The translations under genes and the position numbers were made by a program. Shown piece after piece: positions 28,611-38,000 of a DNA stretch of 64,000 bases. The stretch comes from Pseudochrobactrum sp. sp1633 (GTDB taxonomy: Bacteria > Pseudomonadota > Alphaproteobacteria > Rhizobiales > Rhizobiaceae): the NCBI RefSeq assembly GCF_030376605.1, contig NZ_JARRAE010000003.1, positions 248,001 to 312,000 of the forward strand. The letters are read 5' to 3'. Each line of letters starts with the position of its first letter. Position 1 is the first letter of the stretch. The notes under the pieces were generated by a model that saw only the letters and a list, made by a program, of their open reading frames with translations, did no database searches and had not been told where the DNA came from.

Positions 28611-29231
28611 ATGAGAGATCCAATTGAAACCGTAATGAATCTGGTCCCGATGGTGGTTGAACAGACTGCGCGTGGCGAGCGGGCCTATGATATTTTCTCC
28701 CGCCTGCTCAAAGAGCGTGTGATTTTCGTAAACGGTCCGGTTGAAGACGGCATGGCAATGCTGGTCTGTGCGCAGTTGCTGTTTCTTGAAGCGGAAAACC
28801 CGAACAAGCCGATTGAAATGTACATCAATTCGCCAGGCGGCGTGGTGACATCCGGCATGGCGATTTATGATACGATGCAGTTCATCAAGCCTCCAGTTTC
28901 CACGCTTTGCATGGGGCAGGCTGCATCTATGGGCTCGCTGCTGCTGACTGCCGGTACAACCGGCCAGCGTCTAGCGCTGCCGAATGCGCGCATCATGGTG
29001 CACCAGCCATCCGGTGGTTTCCAGGGGCAGGCTTCAGATATCGAACGCCATGCGCAGGATATTATCAAGATGAAGCGCCGCCTCAATGAAATCTACGTCA
29101 AGCATACCGGTCGTGATTATGAAACCATTGAGCGTACTCTTGACCGCGATCATTTCATGACTGCTCAGGAAGCGCTTGAATTCGGCCTGATCGACAAGGT
29201 TATCGAATCACGCGATCTCGGCGATAAGTAA
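28611..29231 (+). CDS. clpP: ATP-dependent Clp protease proteolytic subunit
   Basis: Serine protease subunit that forms tetradecamers and works with ClpX or ClpA. 206 residues; catalytic Ser in [11 protein letters not shown] (about 106), His in IMVHQPSGG (about 131), Asp further on near 180. The N-terminus [27 protein letters not shown] matches full-length alphaproteobacterial ClpP. ATG at 28611. The partner clpX follows after about 490 bases rather than in a tight operon. Confidence 0.97.
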   Translation: MRDPIETVMNLVPMVVEQTARGERAYDIFSRLLKERVIFVNGPVEDGMAMLVCAQLLFLEAENPNKPIEMYINSPGGVVTSGMAIYDTMQFIKPPVSTLCMGQAASMGSLLLTAGTTGQRLALPNARIMVHQPSGGFQGQASDIERHAQDIIKMKRRLNEIYVKHTGRDYETIERTLDRDHFMTAQEALEFGLIDKVIESRDLGDK

Positions 29232-29720
29232 GACTGAGTGGGTTGAGAATGATCCGTTTTGTAAAAAATGCGGATTAATTTGAAGGCACTCAAAGTTTCA
29301 TGAACGGGGTTTAATGGCAGAAAAGAATGGCTTTGTATAATTTTAGCCACATTTTATCTGCCATTAGCCTTTTTAGAACGCAGTCGCATAAAACAGTTGA
29401 GCGGAATGGTTGTAAAACTGTCTTTTGCCTGTTTATGCTGGTTGTTGTGTTAAGTGATTGTTTGGGTCTTTTGCCTAAAAATAGGCATTGAGTACACACA
29501 GACGGTACGGATCGCTATTGCTGCGGTCAGGCTGTCTATACAGAGTTAAGTGCGTTGCATGGCTGAGTGTGCTGACATCTTGTCAATAGCACCGGAAGCC
29601 AATATCAGACAAATGCATGACGACTGCCGTTTATGTCGGTTTCGGTCGGGAAGACATAACGGTTAGAACTTGGTGCCTGTTGATGAAGCGGCGGGCGGCC
29701 ATTACTGAAAGGAAACTGCG
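29232..29720. other. Intergenic region between clpP and clpX
   Basis: 489 bases without a convincing gene on either strand. Mostly AT-rich, with a small dyad TGCCTA-AAAA-TAGGCA near 29472. No strong terminator follows clpP. It probably carries the clpX promoter. Confidence 0.4.
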
Positions 29721-30995
29721 ATGAGCAAAGTCAGCAACGGCGGTGGCGATTCCAAAAATACGCTCTATTGCTCCTTTTGCGGAAAAAGCCAGCATGAGGT
29801 GCGCAAGCTGATTGCGGGCCCGACCGTTTTTATCTGTGATGAGTGTGTCGAGCTGTGCATGGACATCATCCGTGAGGAAAATAAATCCTCGCTGGTGAAA
29901 TCCCGTGAAGGCGTGCCGACCCCGCAGGAAATTATGGCGGTTCTCGATGATTATGTCATCGGTCAGAGCCACGCCAAACGCGTTCTCTCGGTTGCGGTTC
30001 ATAATCACTATAAGCGTCTGGCTAACCAGCCGAAGAGCGGTGATGTTGAACTGGCAAAATCCAATATTCTTCTGGTTGGCCCTACCGGTTGCGGTAAGAC
30101 CTATCTGGCGCAGACACTGGCGCGCATCATTGATGTGCCGTTCACAATGGCTGACGCTACGACACTGACCGAAGCCGGTTATGTCGGTGAAGATGTTGAA
30201 AATATCATTCTCAAGCTGTTGCAGGCTGCCGACTATAATGTTGAGCGGGCGCAGCGCGGCATCGTCTATATCGACGAAGTGGATAAAATCAGCCGTAAGG
30301 CCGATAATCCGTCGATCACACGCGATGTTTCCGGTGAGGGTGTTCAGCAGGCTCTGCTGAAGATCATGGAAGGCACTGTGGCTTCCGTTCCGCCGCAGGG
30401 TGGCCGTAAGCATCCGCAGCAGGAATTCCTGCAGGTGGACACAACGAACATTCTGTTCATTTGCGGTGGTGCATTTGCCGGACTGGATAAGATCATTTCA
30501 TCTCGCGGTGAAAAGACCTCCATCGGCTTCAGCGCGACTGTCAAAGCGCCGGATGAACGCCGTATCGGTGCGATTTTCCACGAGCTGGAGCCGGAAGATC
30601 TGGTGAAGTTCGGTCTTATTCCTGAGTTCGTTGGTCGTTTGCCGGTCATCGCAACACTGGAAGATCTGGATGTTGCCTCTCTGGTCAAGATCCTGTCTGA
30701 GCCGAAGAATGCTTTGGTGAAGCAGTATCAGCGTCTGTTCGAGATGGAAAATGTTGAGCTGACATTCCATGAAGATGCATTGCTGGCAATTGCCGGTCGT
30801 GCGGTAGAGCGTAAGACCGGTGCGCGTGGTCTGCGTTCGATTATGGAGAAAATCCTGCTCGACACCATGTTTGATCTGCCGACACTGGAAGGCGTTCAGG
30901 AAGTGGTTATTTCCGGTGAAGTCGTGGATGGCAAAGCGCAGCCGCTTTACATCTATGGCGATCGCAAGGAAGAAAAAGGCACTGTTTCTGCCTGA
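29721..30995 (+). CDS. clpX: ATP-dependent Clp protease ATP-binding subunit ClpX
   Basis: AAA+ unfoldase that feeds ssrA-tagged and other substrates to ClpP. 424 residues: N-terminal C4 zinc domain ([14 protein letters not shown] and CDECVELC), Walker [15 protein letters not shown] (about 118), pore loop GYVGEDVE, Walker [18 protein letters not shown] loop, and sensor region [15 protein letters not shown]. Start ATG 29721 follows GAAAGGAAAC. Its own terminator separates it from lon. Confidence 0.98.
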   Translation: MSKVSNGGGDSKNTLYCSFCGKSQHEVRKLIAGPTVFICDECVELCMDIIREENKSSLVKSREGVPTPQEIMAVLDDYVIGQSHAKRVLSVAVHNHYKRLANQPKSGDVELAKSNILLVGPTGCGKTYLAQTLARIIDVPFTMADATTLTEAGYVGEDVENIILKLLQAADYNVERAQRGIVYIDEVDKISRKADNPSITRDVSGEGVQQALLKIMEGTVASVPPQGGRKHPQQEFLQVDTTNILFICGGAFAGLDKIISSRGEKTSIGFSATVKAPDERRIGAIFHELEPEDLVKFGLIPEFVGRLPVIATLEDLDVASLVKILSEPKNALVKQYQRLFEMENVELTFHEDALLAIAGRAVERKTGARGLRSIMEKILLDTMFDLPTLEGVQEVVISGEVVDGKAQPLYIYGDRKEEKGTVSA

Positions 30996-31028
30996 AACTG
31001 AAAACTGTGTCAATTGTGACGAAAATGA

Positions 31029-31062
31029 AAAACGCTCAGGAGCAATCCTGAGCGTTTTGTTG
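31029..31062 (+). terminator. Terminator after clpX
   Basis: Perfect 13-bp stem AAAACGCTCAGGA / TCCTGAGCGTTTT with a GCAA loop, then TGTTGTTT. GNRA-type loop and long stem make it convincing. Confidence 0.85.
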
Positions 31063-31296
31063 TTTGGCGGGATATTTTACGCATAATTGATGCATTGCCG
31101 GATAAATGATATTTTGGAGTATTGTACTCATGTTTTTCCGAGCAATATGTGGACTATGGGTTCTGTTGGACTAAACCGGTGATTTAAAGCGTTTCTTTAA
31201 CCGAAAAAGCGGCTAGAAGGTAGGAAAGGAAACTGCATTTTGTACCGGTGGTCATAAATGCGCTGATTTATTCTGCTGTATGAAGCACAAGTAGTG

Positions 31297-31328
31297 CTTG
31301 AAATACGGGCAGTGGGTGGCCAATTATA
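31297..31328 (+). promoter_or_regulatory. Candidate RpoH (sigma-32) promoter of lon
   Basis: CTTGAA (31297-31302), a 17-base spacer, then CCAATTATA (31320-31328). This resembles the alphaproteobacterial RpoH pattern of CTTGAA with a C-rich -10. It is about 85 bases before the lon ATG. lon is a heat-shock gene in many bacteria, which supports the reading. Confidence 0.45.
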
Positions 31329-31410
31329 CAGTCGATGCACACAGTGATTTGCTGATGAAACGGGGATCATTGTGTGGCGATCGGGTGGTTTACCCGGGAA
31401 AGGACTTAAA

Positions 31411-33834
31411 ATGACGGATACAGAGTTGAAGACATCGGCGGGTGGACAAGACGGGCTCTATGCCGTGTTGCCGTTGCGCGATATTGTTGTCTTCCCGCAT
31501 ATGATCGTGCCGCTGTTTGTCGGCCGTGAAAGATCAATCCGTGCACTTGAAGAAGTGATGGGCGTTGATAAGCAGATCCTGCTTGCCACGCAGAAGAATG
31601 CTGCCGACGATGAGCCGGCCAATGATGCTATTTATGAAGTTGGTACTGTCGCCAATGTGCTGCAGTTACTGAAACTGCCGGACGGCACTGTGAAAGTGCT
31701 CGTTGAAGGTATTGCCCGCGCCAAGATTTCCAAATTCAGTGACCGTGAAGATTATCACGAAGCCTATGCTGACATTCTGGAACTGCCGGAAGAAGAACCG
31801 GTAGAGATTGAAGCGCTGTCCCGCTCAGTGATGAGCGACTTTGAAAATTATGTGAAGCTGAACAAGAAGATTTCGCCTGAGGTTGTCGGCGCGACCAGCC
31901 AGATCGATGATCATTCGAAACTGGCCGATACGGTAACCTCGCATCTGGCGATCAAGATTGCTGAAAAGCAGGAAATGCTTTCGATCCTGTCGGTTCGTGA
32001 GCGTCTTGAAAAAGCTCTGGAATACATGGAATCCGAAATCTCGGTTCTTCAGGTTGAAAAGCGCATCCGCTCGCGTGTTAAGCGCCAGATGGAAAAGACC
32101 CAGCGCGAATATTACCTGAATGAACAGATGAAGGCGATCCAGAAAGAACTGGGCGACGGTGAAGACGGCCGTGATGAACTGGCCGAGTTGGAAGAACGCA
32201 TTGCCAAGACCAAGCTGAGCAAGGAAGCTTCGGAAAAAGCGCAAGCTGAAATGAAGAAGCTGCGCTCGATGAGCCCTATGTCGGCGGAAGCCACAGTGGT
32301 GCGCAACTATCTCGACTGGCTGTTGTCGCTGCCGTGGAACAAGAAGTCCAAGGTCAAAACCGATCTGGCTTTTGCTGAAGGCGTGCTGGATACGGAACAT
32401 TTTGGTCTGGAAAAGGTCAAAGAGCGCATTGTCGAGTATCTTGCGGTACAGTCACGTGCTGCCAAGATCAAAGGCCCGATCATCTGTCTCGTTGGCCCTC
32501 CGGGCGTGGGTAAAACCTCGCTTGCACGCTCTATCGCCAATGCGACCGGTCGTGAATATGTGCGTATGTCGCTTGGTGGCGTGCGTGATGAGGCTGAAAT
32601 CCGCGGTCATCGCAGAACCTATATCGGCTCTATGCCGGGCAAGGTTATTCAGTCGATGAAGAAAGCCAAGAAGTCCAACCCGCTGTTCCTTCTCGATGAG
32701 ATTGACAAGATGGGACAGGATTTCCGCGGCGATCCGTCATCGGCCATGCTGGAGGTGTTGGATCCGGAACAGAATGCAACATTCATGGATCATTATCTGG
32801 AGGTCGAATATGACCTGTCCAACGTAATGTTCGTGACAACTGCAAACTCGCTGAATATTCCGGGCCCGTTGCTCGACCGTATGGAGATCATCCGTATTGC
32901 CGGCTACACCGAGGATGAAAAACTTGAAATTGCCAAGCGGCATTTGCTGCCAAAGGCAATCAAGGAACATGTTTTGCAGCCGAAGGAATTCTCGGTTGAT
33001 GAAGCTGCTATCCTGGCTGTGATCCAGCATTACACCCGTGAAGCCGGCGTGCGTAGTCTTGAGCGTGAAATGATGAAACTGGCGCGTAAAGCTGTCACGG
33101 AAATCGCACGTAAAAAGACCAAGTCGGTTCATGTAACACGAGATAATATTTCTGATTATCTCGGTGTGGAGAAATACCGTTACGGACAGATCGACGGTGA
33201 AGATCAGGTTGGTGTTGTAACCGGTCTGGCATGGACGGAAGTGGGCGGCGAATTGCTGACCATTGAAGGCGTGATGATGCCGGGTAAAGGTCGTATGACT
33301 GTTACCGGTAACCTGCGTGATGTGATGAAGGAATCCATTTCGGCTGCGGCATCTTATGTCCGCTCCCGTGCGGTGGATTTCGGCATCGAGCCTCCGCTGT
33401 TCGACAAACGTGATATCCACGTGCACGTACCGGAAGGTGCGACACCAAAGGATGGCCCGTCTGCCGGTACAGCAATGGTTACGGCAATTGTTTCTGTGCT
33501 GACCGGTATTCCGGTTCGTAAGGATGTTGCTATGACCGGTGAGGTCACACTGCGCGGTCGTGTTCTGCCGATCGGCGGCCTGAAAGAGAAACTGCTGGCA
33601 GCTCTGCGCGGCGGTATCAAGAAGGTGCTGATTCCGGAAGAAAACGCCAAGGATCTGGCAGAGATTCCGGACAATGTGAAAAACGCATTGGAAATTGTTC
33701 CGGTATCCTTCGTCGGTGAAGTGATTGAACATGCACTGATCCGCAAACCGGAGCCGATTGAATGGGTGGAGCCAGAGGTTTCAGCCATTGCCAAGACCGG
33801 CGATGATGATGCGGTTGTGGGCATGGCTCACTAA
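31411..33834 (+). CDS. lon: ATP-dependent protease Lon
   Basis: Serine/lysine AAA+ protease for misfolded and regulatory proteins. 807 residues: LON substrate-binding domain (YAVLPLRDIVVFPHMIVPLFVG), coiled coil, Walker A GPPGVGKTS (about 362), Walker B FLLDEIDKMG, and protease domain with the nucleophile in KDGPSAGTAM (about 684) and the Lys in GGIKKVLIPEEN. A GTG 39 bases upstream is in frame, but the ATG at 31411 has AAAGGA at good spacing and gives the usual N-terminus. Confidence 0.98.
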   Translation: MTDTELKTSAGGQDGLYAVLPLRDIVVFPHMIVPLFVGRERSIRALEEVMGVDKQILLATQKNAADDEPANDAIYEVGTVANVLQLLKLPDGTVKVLVEGIARAKISKFSDREDYHEAYADILELPEEEPVEIEALSRSVMSDFENYVKLNKKISPEVVGATSQIDDHSKLADTVTSHLAIKIAEKQEMLSILSVRERLEKALEYMESEISVLQVEKRIRSRVKRQMEKTQREYYLNEQMKAIQKELGDGEDGRDELAELEERIAKTKLSKEASEKAQAEMKKLRSMSPMSAEATVVRNYLDWLLSLPWNKKSKVKTDLAFAEGVLDTEHFGLEKVKERIVEYLAVQSRAAKIKGPIICLVGPPGVGKTSLARSIANATGREYVRMSLGGVRDEAEIRGHRRTYIGSMPGKVIQSMKKAKKSNPLFLLDEIDKMGQDFRGDPSSAMLEVLDPEQNATFMDHYLEVEYDLSNVMFVTTANSLNIPGPLLDRMEIIRIAGYTEDEKLEIAKRHLLPKAIKEHVLQPKEFSVDEAAILAVIQHYTREAGVRSLEREMMKLARKAVTEIARKKTKSVHVTRDNISDYLGVEKYRYGQIDGEDQVGVVTGLAWTEVGGELLTIEGVMMPGKGRMTVTGNLRDVMKESISAAASYVRSRAVDFGIEPPLFDKRDIHVHVPEGATPKDGPSAGTAMVTAIVSVLTGIPVRKDVAMTGEVTLRGRVLPIGGLKEKLLAALRGGIKKVLIPEENAKDLAEIPDNVKNALEIVPVSFVGEVIEHALIRKPEPIEWVEPEVSAIAKTGDDDAVVGMAH

Positions 33835-33853
33835 TCATCCGCAGTAAAAAATC

Positions 33854-33890
33854 AAAAGCCCCGCAAGTCTGACTTGCGGGGCTTTTTTTA
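33854..33890 (+). terminator. Terminator after lon
   Basis: Perfect 15-bp stem AAAAGCCCCGCAAGT / ACTTGCGGGGCTTTT with a three-base loop, then T. It also ends just before the stop of the converging secreted-protein gene, so it can serve both strands. Confidence 0.92.
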
Positions 33891-34457
33891 TTGAGTGGCA
33901 CTTACCGGCAATGTGACATCCCAGCGGTCTTGCGGGACGGGCAGTCCGGTATCTGTACAGCTTATTCGAATGCGTTTTGCCTGATCGGCATCATCGCGCC
34001 ATGCTGCATCAAGCGGCAGTGTACATTCCGGTACTGTCACCTTGGAATTAATGACAGGAAATGCCCAGTTACTGTTTTGTGCGATATTTTGATGATTGAT
34101 GAATTGTGCGGCAACGGCAGCAATCTCATCAGGATTTTGCATTGTTGTATTTACCTGCCTTTGGTGCTCGGCAAAAATCGCATGGCACATGCGTAAATTG
34201 TCCAGACCAAAGCGCTGGCGGCAATAGGTGCGGATGTCATCAATACGAGCCAGCGACAGCTTTTCAAAAGCCTCAACATCACATTCCCCGCAAACAATCG
34301 GATTAACGAAGCGGAGTTGCAGAGAGGGCTGCTGCTTGACGAAAAACGTATAATCTGTGTCATGCTCGCGGTATCGCACCTCAATACCGGTGAACAGAGC
34401 CGCTGCCAGCAATAGTGGTGTCAGACCGAGAGCGGCAAGCAGCGCAAATTTTTTCAT
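33888..34457 (-). CDS. Secreted or membrane-anchored protein of unknown function
   Basis: 189 residues starting with a signal or anchor segment (MKKFALLAALGLTPLLLAAA). The mature part has six Cys: two in a VCGECD pair, then TYCRQR, RMCHAI, PECTLP and ISCTDT, suggesting disulfides in the periplasm. I do not recognise the family. Converges on lon and is followed upstream by the aztD-like gene on the same strand, with that gene's terminator between, so it is likely a separate unit. Confidence 0.7.
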   Translation of the reverse strand: MKKFALLAALGLTPLLLAAALFTGIEVRYREHDTDYTFFVKQQPSLQLRFVNPIVCGECDVEAFEKLSLARIDDIRTYCRQRFGLDNLRMCHAIFAEHQRQVNTTMQNPDEIAAVAAQFINHQNIAQNSNWAFPVINSKVTVPECTLPLDAAWRDDADQAKRIRISCTDTGLPVPQDRWDVTLPVSATQ

Positions 34458-34525
34458 GAAAGAATACCATTCTTTAAACAGATCATCTCTGCCTTAAGCA
34501 GCGGGGATACGAATGGCAAATATAA

Positions 34526-34552
34526 AAAAGACCAGTATCAAACTGGTCTTTT
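34526..34552 (-). terminator. Terminator of the aztD-like gene
   Basis: Eleven-bp stem AAAAGACCAGT / ACTGGTCTTTT (34526-34536, 34542-34552), five-base loop; on the minus strand a short T run follows. It lies 23 bases after the stop of the aztD-like gene. Confidence 0.8.
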
Positions 34553-34574
34553 CACCTTGGGAGGTTTTATATTT

Positions 34575-35801
34575 TTAGTGCTCTGCGCCGGAGCCGCCAA
34601 CAGCAACAATGCTGAAAGGCTGATCCGCCACCGGAATGGTGCGGTCTTCTTTGAAACTCTCAATATTGATCAGGCGAACCAGACTATGGCGCGGATCGGT
34701 GATGGCAATGTGATCACCGGCAACGGCCAGACGCGGACGCGGATCGCGCCAGTGGCCGTCTTTGCTGTAAGGCTCGGTTACTTTCGCAGAGCGGGTGATT
34801 GTGCCGTCAAGAATATTGATGAGATGTAGCTGACCGTCTTCCGTCAGCACATAGGCATTTTTCAGACGAGCAGGGTCGAGGGCAAAATCCACACGGCGGG
34901 TAGGTAAGTCAACGAGGCGGTAAGGTGTGTCACTGTCAGGGTCGATCAGCGCAATCTTGTCCTCACCGTAATTGCCGAGGAAAAACTGCATCGCCTTGCT
35001 GCCGATGAGCGTGCTGACTTTACCTTTTGGCAGATCGGCACCATAGGTCAGCATTTTCAGCTCGGCTTTTTTGTCTTTGGACGGGCTGGCGATCAGCACG
35101 CCTTCCTCACAGCCGAAGGCTACAAGGCTGGCAGAGAATGCTTCACCATGTAGGGCTGTGCAAGTCGCGACATCGCCTGTCTGCGCGCCGTCAGCTTCAA
35201 GGACACGCAGGCCGAGGCGTGGCGGCAGGACGTCGGGCTTGGTTTCTGCTTCCAGATTTGGCACGGAAGCCAGATATTGATTGCCGAAAGGCACAATCAC
35301 ACCGTGATGAGGCGCAGTGGCATCAATGATCTTTGCCTGCGGCTTACCTTTCAGAATATCCTGCTCGGACAGTTCATGGCCTTTGCCTTCGCGGTCAAAG
35401 AACAGCACAATACTGTCACCATGCATCACCGCGTGAACCGGCCGTTTGCCTTCAAATTTCTCGTCCAGCAAAGCTGTTTCCGAAACTTCCAGATCACGAT
35501 GGTCGCCATGATCGGAGAGACTGATGCCGGTTTTAATGACATTCACCTGATCGGCGTCGGATTGCACGGCGAATACAGTTTCGCCGGATGCACTCGCGGT
35601 CAGACCCGCATAGCCTTTGATATCAAATTTTCCGAGTTCTTTGCCGCTCTCCAGATCAATAGCCCGAACGACCGGCTTGGTATGATCGGCAACAAACAAA
35701 CGCCAGACCTGCTTATGTTCCTCATCTGCACTGGCATGACCGGCAATCATTAGGGAGCCTAGTATACCGAGCGCCGTAGCGCATTTTAGCTGTTTTAGCA
35801 T
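34575..35801 (-). CDS. aztD: Zinc metallochaperone AztD-like, periplasmic beta-propeller
   Basis: 408 residues with a signal peptide (MLKQLKCATALGILGSLMIA, cleaved after HASA). The rest reads as a beta-propeller of repeated short strands: RLFVADHTKPVVRAIDLES, VFAVQSDADQVNVI, YVLTEDGQLHLINILDG, and so on. A His/Asp stretch SDHGDHRDLEV and the TAPHHGVIVPFG pair could bind zinc. AztD in Paracoccus delivers zinc to the binding protein AztC; here no aztABC genes are adjacent. The frame is open to 35873, but the signal peptide and GAGG site fix the start at 35801. A Zur-like operator lies 16 bases upstream, which supports a zinc role. Confidence 0.75.
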   Translation of the reverse strand: MLKQLKCATALGILGSLMIAGHASADEEHKQVWRLFVADHTKPVVRAIDLESGKELGKFDIKGYAGLTASASGETVFAVQSDADQVNVIKTGISLSDHGDHRDLEVSETALLDEKFEGKRPVHAVMHGDSIVLFFDREGKGHELSEQDILKGKPQAKIIDATAPHHGVIVPFGNQYLASVPNLEAETKPDVLPPRLGLRVLEADGAQTGDVATCTALHGEAFSASLVAFGCEEGVLIASPSKDKKAELKMLTYGADLPKGKVSTLIGSKAMQFFLGNYGEDKIALIDPDSDTPYRLVDLPTRRVDFALDPARLKNAYVLTEDGQLHLINILDGTITRSAKVTEPYSKDGHWRDPRPRLAVAGDHIAITDPRHSLVRLINIESFKEDRTIPVADQPFSIVAVGGSGAEH

Positions 35802-35816
35802 CATAAACCTCAAGTC

Positions 35817-35834
35817 GAAATGTAATAACATTAC
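35817..35834 (-). promoter_or_regulatory. Zur-like operator upstream of the aztD-like gene
   Basis: GAAATGTAATAACATTAC contains AATGTAATAACATT, one mismatch from the palindrome AATGTTATAACATT that Zur repressors bind. It sits 16 bases upstream of the chosen start, fitting repression when zinc is ample. The overlap with the longer open frame argues for the shorter start. Confidence 0.65.
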
Positions 35835-35900
35835 GATTAATAGATGCGTTTCACCGGTATGTCTATGCTGCAAAAGAAATTATTGTAATTTTATAACATA

Positions 35901-35944
35901 AATAGAGCGGTTTCGATTAAGACTTAGTCGTCAGAACCGCTCTA
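35901..35944. repeat. Hairpin resembling half of the dispersed repeat
   Basis: Perfect 11-bp stem ATAGAGCGGTT / AACCGCTCTAT with a 22-base loop. The ATAGAGCG.../...CGCTCT arms match the second hairpin of the repeat at 58561-58660. A T tract follows on the plus strand. It lies between the dioxygenase-esterase gene and the start of the aztD-like gene. Confidence 0.55.
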
Positions 35945-36014
35945 TCTTTTTTATCCTCGCATTGTTCGATGCAAACCGCATCACACTTTGCTGGAAATGC
36001 TTTTATGGCTGCGT

Positions 36015-37532
36015 TTATAAACGCAGCCATTCCTTTGCATGGGTAATATCATCCTGAGATAACTGATGACCTGCATTGAGTGTCTCTGCCGTCAGGTCAG
36101 CTCCGTTCTTGCTGAGCCATGTATTCAGCGCTTCAGCATATTTTCCGTAAGGATCAGATTTACCGGCCAGCGTCAGAACTTCTGTGCCGGACAGATCAAC
36201 CTGCGGTACATCTTCCAGCACATGCATCGGCCGGCACAGAATAGCGCGGCGGATCAGTTTCGGGAAAAGCGCCATCACTGCAGCGGCAAAATTTGCACCA
36301 TTAGAATAGCCGAGCACCGTGATATCTTCCGGTTTAAGTCCGTAGGAGACAATGGCGCCTTCAAAGAAAGCGTTGAAAGCCTCAGCTTCCGAGCGGATAT
36401 CTGCCTGATCAAACTGCGTAGCACCAAAGCGGCGGAACCAGCGTGCAGTGCCTTCCTCATGGCTGCGGCCACGTACGCCGAGCAGGGTAGCGCGCGGATT
36501 GATGCGATGTGCCATAGGCATCAGATCGGTTTCATTGCCGCCAGTGCCGTGCAACAGCAGAATAACACTGCCATCAGGATTTTCAGGTGTGTGGAAACGA
36601 TGGACAAACGGCAAATCACGCATAGCAATACGCTCCTCTCCGGGCATCGAAAACTGCGGCATTATGATTTTCAGATCCTGCGCGCGCTCCTGATTATGCG
36701 GTGGCACAAACAGTGTTTCGCCCAGATGCTCCGGTGTTTCATCAATGGTAAAACCCGGCCCGTCGGTTGCCAGCTCAATCAGCGTTCCGCCCGGTTCACG
36801 CACATAAAGAGAGATGAAATATTTGCGGTCATGGAAATTGGTGATCGACGAGTTGAGGCGTGACAATTCCGTTTCAGACGCTTTGATTGCATCGACATCT
36901 TTGGCACGGAAGGCCACATGGTCGGCAATACCAGTTCCCGGAATTCCGGGCACAAAGCCGGTGACATTGCGCACATCCACGAAATCTGTGTCGGAAACCA
37001 TGCGCAGCACTGTTTCTTCTCGCTGCCCTTCACTATAGCCGAAGCGCTTGATGAAGGCGGCGGTTTCCTCCTGCGTTTCAGTGAAAAGGGTAACGCTGTG
37101 CAGACGGGTGGGGGCAGAATTCCACTGATGTGCAGCCGGCATGTCATGACCGACCAGCTTGACGGTAACGCCGTCCGGATCTTTCAGGCGCAGCACAGGT
37201 TCACCGAATTCGCGTTTAGGGCCTTCTACGCGGATTTGCTGGGACAGAGCGCGTGTCAGCCAGTCACCAATTGATTCCGGCGGGACTGCCAAGGCAATTT
37301 CGGCTACCTGTCCGTGTCCGACACGCCCGCGGGCACCTTCTTCCCAGACCAAAAAGGTAATCAGTGAACCCGGAGAGCCAAGCGCATCACCATAGAACAG
37401 GTGCAATTGTTCGCCGTCTTCAAAGCCGCCGGTCTGTTTGACCAGACGCAACCCCAGAAAACCTGCATAAAAATCAATATTGGCCTGCACATTGCGAGTA
37501 ATGAGGGTCACATGATGGATACCGGAGGTCAT
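36015..37532 (-). CDS. Fusion of ring-cleaving dioxygenase (glyoxalase fold) and alpha/beta hydrolase
   Basis: 505 residues. The first 310 hold two glyoxalase/VOC units typical of MhqO/LinE-type extradiol dioxygenases: GIHHVTLITRNVQANIDFY, LHSVTLFTETQEET and the metal Glu in GGTLIELATDGPG. The last 190 form a carboxylesterase of the MhqD type: LLLHGTGGNETDL, nucleophile GYSNGANFA, acid AGKSDPYGKY, and NAGHQLS. In Bacillus these are two proteins (MhqO or MhqE, and MhqD) in the quinone-responsive MhqR regulon. A role against quinones or chlorinated hydroquinones follows from the families. No MhqR-type MarR gene is next to it. The ATG at 37532 matches the usual VOC start. Confidence 0.88.
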   Translation of the reverse strand: MTSGIHHVTLITRNVQANIDFYAGFLGLRLVKQTGGFEDGEQLHLFYGDALGSPGSLITFLVWEEGARGRVGHGQVAEIALAVPPESIGDWLTRALSQQIRVEGPKREFGEPVLRLKDPDGVTVKLVGHDMPAAHQWNSAPTRLHSVTLFTETQEETAAFIKRFGYSEGQREETVLRMVSDTDFVDVRNVTGFVPGIPGTGIADHVAFRAKDVDAIKASETELSRLNSSITNFHDRKYFISLYVREPGGTLIELATDGPGFTIDETPEHLGETLFVPPHNQERAQDLKIIMPQFSMPGEERIAMRDLPFVHRFHTPENPDGSVILLLHGTGGNETDLMPMAHRINPRATLLGVRGRSHEEGTARWFRRFGATQFDQADIRSEAEAFNAFFEGAIVSYGLKPEDITVLGYSNGANFAAAVMALFPKLIRRAILCRPMHVLEDVPQVDLSGTEVLTLAGKSDPYGKYAEALNTWLSKNGADLTAETLNAGHQLSQDDITHAKEWLRL

Positions 37533-38000
37533 ATTGGCCTTTCTGAAACTGATGAAGCAGAGAATGAAATCAATCTCTGCCGAGCTGTTCTGTGCTTTGC
37601 ATTATATTATCGCAGATTTGTATTTTTGTAATATGGGCAGGGTGAACAGTGTATCAACACCGGTCAATTCCCGAAAAGTTGATTTACAGCACATGATATA
37701 AAAAGACCCCGCTTTGATGATCAAAACGGGGCAGATATCGAGTAGGTATCATGAGGAGATCAACTTGGTGAAAATATCATCTGTTGATAATACAAATATA
37801 CGCATAAGTGCATACAAAAATAGTCCAATAAGAAGCGGGAAATTTGTTGTTATTTTAGCATTCGGAATTTTATGAAATCATCGCAAGTGTGTGAAAAATA
37901 CAATCTGTGATATTGTTTTGGTGCGTACTGCACGTTACGTACTTTACTTTTTATGTTCTGATATAAGTATATTCACACATGATAAATGTGGAGGATGCTT
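37533..38000. other. Intergenic region between the dioxygenase fusion and the autotransporter
   Basis: 468 bases, strongly AT-rich. Holds the orphan minus-strand hairpin at 37701-37731 and, near 37920-37945, the repeated CGTACT...CGTACT with GTGCGTACTGCAC. TATAAG near 37963-37968 may be a -10 for the autotransporter. No protein gene is seen. Confidence 0.45.
37701..37731 (-). terminator. Orphan terminator-like hairpin on the minus strand
   Basis: CCCCG-C-TTTGA / TCAAA-A-CGGGG with a small loop and one mismatch; read on the minus strand it is followed by TCTTTTTATATC. No minus-strand gene lies upstream of it, and the dioxygenase fusion starts about 170 bases further on. It may end a small RNA or attenuate the fusion gene. 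Confidence 0.5.

Larger units (their letters stand above)
30996..31410. other. clpX-lon intergenic region
   Basis: 415 bases: clpX terminator at the start, then AT-rich DNA with a heat-shock-like promoter at 31297-31328, and the lon ribosome site. No gene is seen. Confidence 0.5.

Noticed and set aside
32737-33732. 331-codon open frame opposite lon
   Set aside because: Shadow of the lon frame; composition follows lon codon use, not a gene.
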